From NCBI GenBank assembly GCA_009733575.1, contig ML769760.1:1-60718 (forward strand): a stretch of 60,718 bases of DNA, in the 5' to 3' direction. Made by a program: the position numbers and the translations under genes. The notes under the pieces are model-generated. The model worked only from the letters and a program-made list of their open reading frames with translations. It was not told the origin of the DNA and did not search any database. Numbering within the stretch: the stretch's first letter is position 1; every line of letters starts with the position of its first letter. This stretch comes from Gymnopus androsaceus JB14 (Eukaryota > Basidiomycota > Agaricomycetes > Agaricales > Omphalotaceae). Shown piece after piece: positions 10,418-21,656 of this stretch.

Positions 10418-11442
10418 GACACTTGTGACTTCTAGTAATGGCATAAACTATGTATTAACCATTCTGAACCATACCCATCCTGAAGTAAGTACCGTAACTA
10501 GTCATAGCTATCAGTGGTCACTCGAGATGGATAGACTATCCCTTGCTACTCAAGTCTCAACTCTTATAGTATCTACTTCATGTTGGATAATTCTATTTGT
10601 CAACCCTGCATGAAGAATTGTTGAAAATACCCTATGAGAGCAAATGAGTATTCAACACAAATACAGAAGTTAGGTAGAGCCAAGTATTACTGGATACCTC
10701 GCGAATACTACCTACTAGCTTATATACCGTATTACCGGTATAAGTATTTCAGAATACTGCCAATGTATCCTTAACTGTTCTATAATTTTTTATCGAGCAG
10801 TGTATAAGTATATTGGAGTATCACTAATCAAGACTGATGTCCATGCGCGATAAAGATGTGGATACTTCGAAGCTTAAAACAAAGACCTTGCTTATTGAAT
10901 GCTCTTGAACGGTCATGGCATTCTATGATTTCAAAGACATGTAGCTCCAATTCCCTGTCATTCTATGCAGTTCCTTATGAACTGCTAGCCATTGAAGATT
11001 CTGGAGTTCAAATGGGCAAGATTTCTGTTTGAACCAGTTACTGAAGGGACGAACATGCATATCGCGAAACTTTCTTTTTTAACCTGTATAAGCCGAGGTG
11101 GAGGAGCAGCCCCTTTACGCAAAAGTAGAATGGCTCGTATCCTAGTTATCGCATTCCAAATAACCACCCTTCAGCACCGGCTCAGTAATAAAGATGTCAA
11201 CTGTGCGAAATCCTCTATTAGCAGGCCGGTGAAAGGCTTGAGTCATTGAAGGCACGTTAAGCAAGTCGAGAAAGTGTGTCCCAGTTGACTGCTCAGAACG
11301 ATAGTTTGCTCGGAATAGTGAGCCGATGAACAATTCGAATTAAGAAAGCACACAGTATTTGCGGAAATTCCTAGGGATCTTTCCAACTTTGAAAGCGATA
11401 GAAGGAAATAAAGTACAGAAAAAGAAAAAAAAGATGCAGCAA
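10418..11442. other. Intergenic between convergent genes, no gene seen
   Basis: The membrane-protein gene ends on the left and the WW-domain gene ends on the right, so both 3' regions lie here. A weak palindrome around 10716-10741 (TATACCG / CCGGTATA) is present. Short frames at 10985-11333 have no recognisable content. Confidence 0.4.
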
Positions 11443-12278
11443 CTAAAACAAACCGCCACCAAAACCGCCTCCAGGTCCAAAGCCCCCGCCGCCTACGTAA
11501 GAAAAGAACCATGGTCAACATCGCGCCCAGCGTGAAGAATGCAGCGACTTACCAAATCCTTGGTGATGATGGTGACCGTGGTGGCGATGGCCTCCGTCGT
11601 GATGGCCTTCAAGCATTTCCCCAAGGATTACACCACCCACTAAACTAGCAGCTCCAACACCAACCATTGTGCCCATACCCATACCAGACTTGTGCGGTGG
11701 AGCTTGCCCGGAGCCTATCATTTGTGGAGCAGGAGTACCGTTGTTGCTGGATCCACCACTGAAGAAACCTATATGATTGCGGGTAAATGGTCATGTCCCA
11801 ATCAAACGAAAAGAACTGAGACGTGCCCTTGTTCTCTTCTTGATTGTACACAGGTCCCGGACTATATCCTTGTGGCGGAGGAGGTGGAGATGATTGATAT
11901 CCAGGCCCAGCATGGCCCGGGTACTGTCCTTGACCGTTATCATATCCGTACCCAGGACTTGGAAGCGGAACGGCAGGAGCAGTGTAGGTCGGATTTGGTA
12001 GAGGGGCTTCACCAAGAGGATGAACCCATGTGGTTACTGGTGGATTAGCTACTGTATTCACGTAGAACCTAAAGAGCTCGTTTCGGAATCCATCGTAAAT
12101 GCGTAACACGAGAGTGCATACCAAGCTCTATAGCTGTTAAACGTTAATGTTTTAATTATTCACTCGATTTCACGACATCATCTGGATACACATACTTGTT
12201 GTCGTACTGGGTAATCCAGCCAGGAGGTAAGGGTCGTCCGTCGGAATTCTCGTTTGGTAGATATGGAGAGGCGGACAT
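11443..12278 (-). CDS. WW-domain protein with proline-rich and His/Gly-rich tail (Wwm1-like)
   Basis: Start at 12278. The first exon encodes LPPGWITQYDNK and, across an intron, continues FYVNTVANPPVTTWVHP, giving a complete WW domain with both signature tryptophans and the terminal proline. A proline-, tyrosine- and glycine-rich region follows (PSPGYGYDNGQGQYP, SSPPPPPQGYSPGP). Next comes a segment AASLVGGVILGEMLEG, a histidine-rich run, and a final exon of glycine-rich GGGFGPGGGFGG before the stop at 11443. WW domains bind proline-rich ligands. The overall layout matches fungal WW proteins such as yeast Wwm1, which interacts with the metacaspase; that partner is inferred, not shown. Four exons are proposed. 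The first intron is long for this window (about 130 nt) and could hide a micro-exon. Confidence 0.75.
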
Positions 12279-12322
12279 GAGAGTAAAAGAGTACAGTGGC
12301 TTCACTGATTCGGCTTTATTAA

Positions 12323-12695
12323 TACTGTACATAGATGTAGGGAGGCAACGGTCACGGTCACGATTGCCTGGTTGCGTTGCCTATTTGCCGTGACATCACG
12401 GTCATTTTTGAGGTGGTTGCTTGTGCAAAAACCGTGACAAAATCAGTTAAAATTGGGTAAAATTCCCCAAAAAATTCCCAAGAGCTGCATTCTTGTTTTA
12501 GAGCTCCCAAAACATGATCTGGAAGAAAAATACAATAGTATAGGTAGAAGACCAGTCTATATGGATGAGTAAAGGTAGTATTGGTTGCCTAATTTCTCAA
12601 CTGTCACAGCCATCCAAGCTCAGGTTGCTAACCTGGAGTCAAAAAAACCTGTCACGGTCAGACTCATGGTTGCCTCCCTACATCTATGTACAGTA
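12323..12695. mobile_element. 373-bp MITE with 27-bp perfect terminal repeats
   Basis: The inverted termini at 12323-12349 and 12669-12695 are identical over 27 bases, beginning TACTGTACATAGATG. If the terminal TA is the target duplication, the element proper starts CTGTACAT, as in Tc1/mariner-type MITEs. Imperfect CGGTCACGGTCA motifs lie just inside both ends. No coding frame. It sits directly upstream of the WW-domain gene and may contribute to its promoter region. Confidence 0.8.
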
Positions 12696-13483
12696 AAGTC
12701 AGGCACAGCATTCGGAAGCATTTGGTTAACTCCCCATTGCGCCATTGAGTCAGTACCGAGGGGTTTCCTTAAGGAGTACTACAGCCTTAGGGTACTTAGG
12801 GGCAGAGCAAGGCAGAGCAGTGAATGCTTGAATGTCCAAGATCAATCGATTTCCTGCGAGAAACGACGAACGCGAAAGAACGTGAATAACAAAAAGAATT
12901 ATTTGATCTATGCTCTCCAACAGCAATAAGTTTTTTTCGATACTTACGTCGAAGAGGAGCTTCAATACTGTTTCGGCATATCAGGATTCAGCATGTCGGA
13001 TTGAATTTAAGTTGGGAGTTTGAGAGACGGGACGCGCGACGTAACATAAGGGCCAGCGCGCACTTTACGAACGTTTCAACTTTCATGATCTCTCCTACAA
13101 GTATCGCAGTTTGCGCTACCCTTCTGAAATGGATTCTCGCATTCAGATCACCTCGAAACTGTAAGCTGGAACGCTCTTTTTTTCCCCTCGTACGCCGACT
13201 TCTTCAAGTCAACTCCTTATCACATTGGCCATGAAGAGACCATGTTTCTGAGGGCTACAACCTTAAGCCTACAGAACGTACACGAATGGATGGCATCTGT
13301 AGTAAATGTTGCGGGTCTTCTGGCAGAGGTAAATCGAATCGCAATCATTTTCCAGAGGCCAAAGCTGAAAATATGAACGAGGATCTGCTTCGAAAGACAA
13401 GTACAATCATGAAATTTACTAGATAGGAATACATAACTTCGAGGCACTACTATCAATACACCAATGATTTTTGGCCCCTCACA
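12696..13483. other. Intergenic, no gene recognised
   Basis: Short frames on both strands (13001-13234 plus, 13220-13456 minus) show no known motif. The right part is the 3' region of the enoyl-reductase gene. Confidence 0.4.
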
Positions 13484-14755
13484 TCAAGCCACGGTATACA
13501 CCAGCTTCTCCCTACCATACTTTCCATCTCTCATGATCTCAAAACCTTCGTAAATCTTCTCCAGCCCACCCTGCATATGTCTCAAACGCTGAGTTTTAAA
13601 CTTGGGACTTCCTTGGCCCTCCTTCCAGTTCTCGAGGATGCGAGGCATGTATGAGGAGACGTATTCTAGTGTGTCGGCCTTGTCCTGAGGCATGGCAGGT
13701 AGATGGACAGCACCAGCGAAAGTCAAAGCAGACCCAAGCTCGGTGTAGACAATCGTGAATTCTACATGAACGTCCTTTCGGCGTTTCTGGGTCTCCTCGG
13801 ATATCGGAAGAGTCGTGATAATTGTACCTCCACGAGAGGCAGACATGGCGTCCTAAAAACCAAGGTAAGTTAAGTAAGCTCGCGAACAAAAAAGCCAGAA
13901 ATCATACTCACAACACATGCGTCCGTGCTTCCTTTTTCACACACGGTATCGAATCCGTAGATGATGCCTTCATCACCAGCTGCAGCTTGGATCTGCTTCG
14001 CTACACCCTCAGCCTTATAATCGAAACAAGCTTCGGCGCCAGAGCCTTGAGTTCTTCATGTGCGGCAGCAGAGGCGGTCACAAAAACCTTCAAACCAGAA
14101 AGCGCCGCTAGTTGTACAGCGTGGTGCCCGACGGCAGTAGATCCACCCCAAATGAGGATCGACTCACGCTTGGGGTTCGGGCTGAGCGGTTTGGGGAGGT
14201 TCAGACGCATATAGAAAGCTTGGACGGCGGTGAGATGAGGGATAGGGAAGGATGCGGCCTCTTCGTAGGTCATAGACTCGGGAAGTTTGAAGCAAACGGC
14301 GGCAACGAGACGCACGTATTCCGAGTAGGAACCATTGTCGGTTTGATACGAGCCTCCGAAGCTACAAGTTTATGTTGAGTTGTTTGAGGAATGAAAATAT
14401 AAAGAAAAAGCTCACGTAAATCCCGCTACACGATCACCAACTTGCAAATGCTCTACGGAGGAGCCAACCTTGACCACATCGCCTGCTGAATCACATCCAG
14501 AGATAGTCCCAGCTTTACCCCACTCGCCCAAAGCATGCTTCCAGTCAGTGGGATTTAATCCAGCTGCACGAACACGGATCTGGTATTCAGGTGAGAAAAG
14601 TATCGAGCACTACGACATAAGGAGCACCTACGATGATCTGATCTTCAGGAAGGTTCTTGAACCAAATCCTGAGTTGCAAAAGGAATCTCGACGACCTTGA
14701 CGCTCTTGTCCGTCTGGATCTGGAGAGCTTTGATAGTTTCAGGGAAGGAAGTCAT
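13484..14755 (-). CDS. Medium-chain dehydrogenase, ToxD-like enoyl reductase, divergent copy with apparent frameshifts
   Basis: Start at 14755 (MTSFPETIKALQIQ). The family order is complete: N-terminal GroES-like part with VRAAGLNPTDWK, ISGCDSAGDVVKVG and GDRVAGF; Rossmann part with LIWGGSTAVGHHAVQLA, where GGSTAVG replaces the usual AASSxVG nucleotide loop; YGFDTV; and a C-terminal substrate lobe ending REKLVYTVA. Zinc ligands are not evident, as in NADPH-dependent enoyl or quinone reductases. Two single-base shifts break the frame: one extra base near 14660 (after QDLV) and one missing near 14037 (after ELKAL). Each restores the family reading when allowed for, so they may be assembly errors or an early pseudogene. 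It is clearly more diverged than copies A-F further right. The exact substrate is unknown. Confidence 0.75.
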
Positions 14756-15116
14756 CTTTATGGGTAATGAAAATTAGAGGGAACGAATGCACATGAATTT
14801 GAGGACGTCTTTCTTATATGCATCATACCCGGAATCAAGTTATCCAGTATGACTGAGCCATTACAACGGCATGACAAACCTTGCGAATTATAGATCATCC
14901 GGATCGTGGCTGCATCCATAGCAATTCTAGGCCGTTGGTTTAAACATGAGGCGCCATTATGGAAGAAACAAAATTGAAAGAAAGCCGGGAAGCGCTTGGT
15001 AATATAAGGACGTCATACGCACTCCAACAACAACAAATTTCCTACTCGTCATGTCAATTTGTGAAAAAAATAAAAGCAATTACATCTAATAGTTAAAACG
15101 TTCGGACACATCAGAT
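14756..15116. other. Intergenic: enoyl-reductase promoter and RPN1 3' region
   Basis: The left half is upstream of the leftward enoyl reductase; the right half follows the RPN1 stop codon. No further feature is seen. Confidence 0.45.
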
Positions 15117-18100
15117 TCATAGCTGCATCCGATTATCCTCGCTCTCCCATCCAGGGTTCTTTTTTAAGATGACAAAGCCCTCGAGGTTCGAAGCGTATGG
15201 GATGAACTCTTCCGTCGCCAGCTCCGCACGCTCCGTCGTTCCAAGACGTACCGGTGTCGTATGTGTCTTGGAAACCCGATATCGTGCGAGGCTTCCCGGC
15301 TTGCCCGACCACATCGACTGCCTGTTAATCCACACCGATGAGCACCAGGAAAAAAGCATGATGTACCAGCGCAACTGAGACTTACCTGACCGACACGAAC
15401 AGCCACAGGCAGGTTGTTGAGCTTCTCGTCGACTGTGATCATGAATCGAGGATACATAGCAGTCACAAGGAAATACAACATCCAATGTTGCTTGTCTAGT
15501 ATAACTATTCACGAAAACGTCAGTCATGAATCAAAGCGCTGATAGTAGAAGAAACTCACATCCTTTAGCATCCGTGAAGGCAGTGAGAACAGCCAACAGT
15601 CCAGCGAACTGCAGGCTTGTGCATAATAGTACGATCAGAGAAGTAAGGGTTGACGCCGATGGTTCCTTTGCCCATGTGCACTAATCCTTGCGCTATCCGC
15701 ACCATGAACAAACAGTCGGCTTCCTTGTGGTAGTATCCAGCAAGCTGTCGCAGCATCTGAGCCAGCCGAGCATTGTTCGAACCGGCGCCAACCAGCCCCA
15801 TAGCGAAGATGGCATTGAGAGCGACTGCAAGGTCGTTGTCGTGACTGTACTTTGATAGCGTTTCCAGTATCGGCAATTGAGGATTTGAGGCGTTGACAAG
15901 ACCGATAGCTAGAGGAACGGCTTTCCGTATATTAGGTTCACCGTAATGCATCTGCAATATCGTTCAGATCGTTATACATTCGATGAATGAAAAAGGAAAC
16001 TGACGAGGTGGTTGAACTGCCTCATCGACATCTGAGAGCCAATCTCCTCGCCCATCGAGATCAAGGCAACGGCAATGACAGCAAAAGTCTGGAAAGTATC
16101 ATCCTTCTTCAGCGGCGGCTCATCTTTCGTTTCTTCGCCCTCCTTCTTCTCGTCCTTTTTCTCCTTGTCACTTTCCTTCTTCTCTTCCTCCTTTGGTGGC
16201 AGAATGTGCTCGTCGCACTCGTGGAGCATCTTTTGAACCCTCAAGACGTTCGTAGTACCTGCAAACGCACAAGCTTCGACGATGATCTGTGCCGTTTTAG
16301 AGATCGGCTTCTCGATAGCTTTCAGTGTCTCGAGCGTAGCATCGCAGCCATTTTGTTGCCCTTTCGAAAACAAAAAAAAAAAGTTAGCCCATAACACATA
16401 CAAAAAAACACACAAGCCCATACCTAAGTATATCAATCCCAAACCCAAAGCCATGAAGCGCGCCCACTTTTCTTCCAACTCCTTATCTTCCCGTTCGGCC
16501 TTCTCCATCAGCACCTGCAGAATCGTTCCCGTAATCTCACCGTTCTCGCTACCCACGAAAACAAATCCAAGAGCCAACGCAGCGAGACTGGAAATTTCCA
16601 TGGTAACGTCTTCGTCTACGACGTATGGAAGAAGAGTCGCCATGACTTCCTCGCGCTGAGAGCCAGCATAGGCCATTCCGAGACCCATGATAGCACCTGT
16701 TCGGAGAGGAACAGATGGATTCTCGACATTTTCTGCCAAAAGCGCGAGTGCGGCGTCGGTCTCTGTGCGAATGCTAGCGTTGGAGATACCGATGGCGAGG
16801 TAACAGCCGGCCTAGAAAGATAATGAAGGTGAGCAACGAATCGGGGTGGATCAGACTATTGAATAACCTTGATATACTCTTCAGACGAATATGTGTACTT
16901 GTCCATATGAGTAAGTCCCATTTCGGTATCCCAGAGCAAACTGAGACCGAGCGATGCAGTCGCGCTCATCATACCTAAGAAAACATCAATGAAAATAACC
17001 ATACCAGGAAGCAAGGCAATTACCATGATCCTTATTCTTATAGATCCAACTACTGCCTTCCTCGGCCTCGACCATAAGTTTATCGTTACCAAATCCAGCA
17101 TTCACAAAAGCGTTAACAAAAGTTCCAGCAAGATTACCACGAGCAGATTCAATATTGGACGTGGAAGCTCCTGTTGAAAACGATACATATAAAAAGAACG
17201 AACGAGCAAGATATTCATTCAATACTCACGAGTATTCTCCAAATGCGACTTGTAAACATCCTCGAGGCTCTTGGCGTCCGATACGCCCATTTCCTTTCCA
17301 TACTCGCGGAACGATGCGCTGAGACGAGTGTTACTGAGGCATTCTAGTAGATCGCTGGGAAATTCTTCCACTTCCTCTTCGTCCTCAGCTTGTAACCATT
17401 CGATGGGTATCTGGGCACGCGCCAGGATGAACGCTAGTTGACGCTTCATAACACTACAACCCATAATCAGCTCATACGCCAAAGAAAAAAAACACATTCG
17501 CGAAAAACACATACGGGTTACCAGCAGCGTTGAAATCATCCCGTACCATATCCCTATCTCCCAATCGGATAGCGAGACCAATCGCTTCGGGAAACTTGTG
17601 AAACTGGGTGTAAATCTTATGGACCGTTTGAAGGAAGGTAATATCGTCTGGCGGAGGTAGAAAGTTGACGCAACGCGTCATGTACTGACACACCCTATCA
17701 AACGTGTTCTCATCCACCAACTTGACGATATCCTCTATCATCTCCAATTCTTGCAAAAGATCGACAGCATCGGGCTCCGCGTTGTGGTTGAGCAGGAAAG
17801 AGGAACATTCTTTTGCAAGTGAGCGAAGATCCTCCATTGTTCCTGGAAGCTCGACTTTGGGAGTTTCCGAGTCGGCGGGTGCAGCACCATCCTCTTGTAC
17901 CTCTCGGTACTCGAATTCTTCACCAAGTTCGGCCGCAAGATGACGAACGTATTCGTGACCCCAGGTTCCTGGATCAACAAGAGGAGAATTGGCTGGCCTG
18001 AGAGAAGCTGACAAAAGTCGATATTTCAATGTTCCTCGGGGTTGCGTGTCAGAGTAAGTCATAGCGAGGACAGAGAGAATGTCCGCGAAATGGCTCTATA

Positions 18101-18626
18101 GAAAGCAATTAGATGATTGCTTTGACTAACTTCGAACAGGATTACCTTGTTTTCTGAAGCAGGCCACGTCTCGTATAACGCTTGAAGATCCGGGAAATGT
18201 GGTCGAAGAAATTTCAGAGGTTTCGGTACAGAAGTCATCGAGGAAGTAGATGTTCGGATGAGAGTTCGAAGCAGTTCGAGCGTAGGTAGATGAAGATCAG
18301 TGTTAGATTCCTGTAAACCCATAAGTGTCGAAACGCAAAATTCGTCCAAAAGTGCCCACCTTCAATCGTTCAACAAGCATTTCCAGCTCGGAGCGTAATT
18401 GGAGATCTTCTTCAGACTAATAACAATATATTAATTAGATTTTTTCAAAATCCATACGCAAGAATCTTACCAGCTCGTCGCCTTCACCTTCCGGCTTGTC
18501 CTCATCCTTCTTGTCCTTGTCCTCCGACTTTTTTGAAGTTCCCTCTTCCTTGTCAGTTTCCTCTGGTTTCTTCGCCTTTGGATCTTTAGACGGAACTGCA
18601 ATGGCAACTTTGGTAGGATCAGACAT
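15117..18626 (-). CDS. RPN1: 26S proteasome regulatory particle base subunit RPN1 (PSMD2)
   Basis: Scaffold subunit of the 19S base that docks ubiquitin-like shuttle factors and Ubp6. The start at 18626 gives [11 protein letters not shown] and a Lys/Glu-rich tail. Exons then read [73 protein letters not shown], and the toroidal proteasome/cyclosome repeats ([38 protein letters not shown]). The C-terminus has [17 protein letters not shown] and [10 protein letters not shown] before the stop at 15117. About ten short introns; one (around 16374-16424) reads through in frame. An acidic/lysine insert [17 protein letters not shown] lies near 16180. Two apparent one-base insertions break the last exons: near 15607 (after MHKPAV) and near 15269 (after ISGF). 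The gene is essential in studied eukaryotes and the sequence is conserved on both sides of each break, so assembly error is my preferred explanation. Confidence 0.93.
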
Positions 18627-19457
18627 TATTGTGAGAAAAAAGTGGAATGTGGTAGTTGGCAATGGAACACTGAATAGACGCGACGCGCGTCCAGAGGTCT
18701 TTGCTTGGTCGTGCTTGGTTTAGACGGGATAGCTTTGTCTTCGTGGGAATGTACTACTCGATGCGGACTTTTAGCTTCAGACGATCCGCGCTCACACATT
18801 GGCTACTATTTTTTTTAAGGTTTGTTATTAAGAATGCGAGTAACACATGTTGCCTATAAAAGAACCAAGAAAACATCCCTTGAACGACAGCTATACGAAC
18901 AATCTTAGTCTAAGTACTTAGGTATGTAGGATGGAGCCTAAAGGTATACATAGTATACATAATAATAAGAAATTGTGCGAGGAGAGAGAAAGAGGAAGAG
19001 AAAAATATCAAGTTGTCTACGAACGGAAAAACGACGCGACGAAACAACTATTAAGAAACAAAGCGAAACATACTTACAGAGCAATTGCGAAAGAGCTCGG
19101 GTGGTACTATGCGAAGAACGAGGAAGGGAGAGGGATAGCGATGGGATGTGGAAAATTATTCCAAACACGAATAAGACATGGACACAAAAAAGGCAATAAT
19201 CATATCATGAAGGAAGGAAGGAGAGGAGGATGAATCGAATCGTCAAAGAGTACAGTTTGTAATTGGTTGTTGCGGGGGTATGAATGAATGCCATGAGTGG
19301 AATGGAAGGATGATAGAACATGGATGCGATGCGATATGGGGAATGATATGGAAACAACATGGACAGATGAGGTTTAGACTCCAGAACGTAGGTTGAACAT
19401 GATAAAATGACACATAGATGATTGAGACGTCGAAAGAGCGAATGAAAAGAATGCACC
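18627..19457. other. Intergenic: RPN1 promoter and cyclin 3' region
   Basis: The first 200 bases lie upstream of RPN1. The rest is AT-rich, with purine-rich GAGAGAGGAAGAGAAA-like sequence near 18990 and frames of up to 100 codons that are low-complexity and unconvincing. Confidence 0.4.
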
Positions 19458-19497
19458 GTCTGTCTGTCTGTCTGTCTGTTTGTTTGTCCGTCCGTCT
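19458..19497. repeat. (TGTC)n microsatellite abutting the cyclin stop codon
   Basis: A CTGT/TTGT/CCGT tetranucleotide run of about 38 bases ends at the stop codon of the cyclin gene, so the mature transcript would begin its 3' untranslated region with an (ACAG)n-like repeat. Confidence 0.8.
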
Positions 19498-21438
19498 ACT
19501 TTGCCTTCCGAGGTAAAACCTGGTCCATCACCAACTCTTCGTCATCTTCATCGTCCTTGAATTCGTTCTGAGCCCTCTCGGCACGACATTCTGCCTTGAT
19601 CGAAGGTAGCTCCGCTTGGAGGTTAACAGTAGTGCCTTCCGCCCAATGATTCATCGCCCATCGCCTCATGTAGATGCTGACCTGTAGCATTTCGACAAAC
19701 GTCAGAAGAGATATAGGTGCCGCGGAATAGACAGTCTTACCTTCATATACTTTTTCCGAGCATACTTCTTGTAGAAAGACTCGTGTTTTATGGGCTTCAG
19801 AAGGTAGTTCAACATCAGATTCGCCGTAGGTATCAAAACGCTCTCGGGATAGGAAGAATAATGGGCCAAGTTCGGAGTCTGGACGATAAACGGGGTTAGT
19901 TAGAACAGCGTAAACACAATCGGAGGAAGCCATACCCAAGTTTCACTGCCCAGGCTTATTCTTGCAAGCCACATCGCGGCAGCAGCGAGCAGACTCGGCG
20001 GGGCAGCGATAAGCCTCCACTCTAGGCACGCAATCTCGAGAAGATACTTTGCGATCGTCCTCGCCTTGACATTGTAGTCGTCAGCTTTACTGACTCGTCG
20101 CAGGAAATGTACGGGGTTCGCATAGTTGAGATTCCAGTTCAAAGTCTTCAACACGTATCGCTCGGCGCCAAAAACATCGGAAATCGAGTAGGAAGCCTCG
20201 GTCTGCTTGAGCAACTCTTCCGCCGACGGACAGACGATTTCCTCCACTTTAGCAGCGATGAACATACATGTGACGCCGACGAGCTGGAGCCGCGCCAGGG
20301 AAACGACTCTGGCGGAAAGGAAGCGGTCGATGATGTTGGTGCAGAGGAAAAGGGTTTCGGGAAGTAGACGGAAACGTTCCTGTAGTTCGATGAGCCAATC
20401 GTTGAGAATGCCGCGCATAGTCCATCCGAGATCTTTCTGATTGGCCATATAGTTGGGATTAGGCATGGTTTGACCCTGCGATATGGTAAGCAAGATATTG
20501 ATGCCAGCGACGAGATCACAAACCTCTATTTCCTTGAAGTATTCGAAGATTTCCACAACGTACTCGCTAACCATCAGCGGATCGTCGCCATCCTCCTGGT
20601 CAAGATCCTCCCAGTCAGGGCCATTAGGATCCGCTTCGACCTCCACCTCGTCTTCGTCTAGAGCATCGAGTTCATCGACCTCTTCATCGAGGTGAGGAGC
20701 CAACAGTTCCTCAACAATATCCTCTGGAGCTTCAGAAGAAGTTCTCGCCTTCTTAAACACACGCTCGGCCTCGAGTTCATCGTCTGGTTCTTCATGAATA
20801 GATCGACGAGCAGATGGGAGAGGAAGGTCTCGAGGGTTGGCAAGAGATTTGGGAATGGTTAGAGCGGGAAGAATAGCTCGGGATGGCGGAGGGTCAATGA
20901 CCATGGCGTCTCCGTCTGTCTCGCTTTTTTCGGTGATCTTTCCGAGCACATCGTTGCCACCTATGAGTGTGCTTGCCGTCGACTGCCTAGTGCTAGCGAC
21001 TGTCCGAAGAGGCTGACGAAGAGTTTTGGACTTGTTGATGACGACGCCGTCAAACTTTTGAGAGAGCTCCTTGCTTTTACCCTTGCCACCCATGGTCTTG
21101 TTAGAAGTAACATCGCCCAGAGCTTCACGCTTTCGTTTCGAAGCAGGATGGTCGTTCTTGGGATCGCCATTGAGACTTGTCTTTGCCCGAGAAGCGGCGG
21201 TTGCAGCTGTAGCGCGACCGACTACGCCAAATGTCGCGCCAAATGTCGCGCCGTTGGAAGAGGAAGAAGGAGGTTTCGCTCGAGTATTAATTCGTGAAGG
21301 GCGTGCATTGGCGTTCTCAGCGTCTTTGGCGACCGTGGCCCGGGTGTTTCGTACACGGCGTGTCTAGCAAACTCGCCAGTCAGAAAAATATACAAAATTC
21401 GATACCACAGAGATACTCACAGGTGCAGCGGTAGACAT
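19496..21438 (-). CDS. B-type cyclin (mitotic cyclin, Clb/Cdc13 family)
   Basis: Start at 21438, with MSTAAP in a tiny first exon. The N-terminal regulatory region holds a destruction box, REALGDVTSN, preceded by basic KRK, so the protein should be an APC/C substrate. An acidic linker follows. Then comes the cyclin box: YVVEIFEYFKEIE, NPNYMANQKDLGW, MRGILNDWLIELQERFRLLP, ETLFLCTNIIDRFLS, and the second fold with VFGAERYVLKTLNWNLNYANP and YLLEIACLEW. It activates Cdk1 for G2/M. A 48-nt segment at 20476-20523 has intron ends and separates EIE from GQTMPNPNYM; because it is a multiple of three without a stop, the exon reads through and retention would add 16 residues inside the cyclin box. A short tandem duplication of GCGCGACATTTG lies near 21235. 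The last exon ends QVLPRKAK. Confidence 0.93.
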
Positions 21439-21656
21439 TGAGCTCACAGTCTCTGGCTTCCTCGCTGAGGAAAAGGAATAATACAAAAGAATAAAAGAGG
21501 TGAGAGTCGCTGTCAAGTTTAATTTCGGAAGCAACTTTGGATGATCTTATCCCAAACTGCACGTGCTGAAATTCCCAAGCAAGCACAAACAATTATCTTC
21601 GCGTTCAATCACGTGAACGTGTCGAATCTCACGCGCGCGCCGCGTACTTCGAGGTA
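21439..21656. promoter_or_regulatory. Short divergent promoter between cyclin B and APH-type kinase
   Basis: Only 218 bases separate the two start codons, which point away from each other. The sequence includes CACGTGAACGTG and GCGCGCGCCGCG stretches (21609-21655) but no clear TATA box. Co-regulation is possible but not shown. Confidence 0.5.

Noticed and set aside
15260..15615. Programmed ribosomal frameshifting in RPN1
   Set aside because: Two separate shifts at sites without slippery sequence, in a gene not known for recoding; assembly error is simpler.
15987..16659. Plus-strand open frames of 125-135 codons
   Set aside because: Antisense shadows of the lysine/glutamate-rich part of RPN1; low-complexity Leu/Phe-rich translation.
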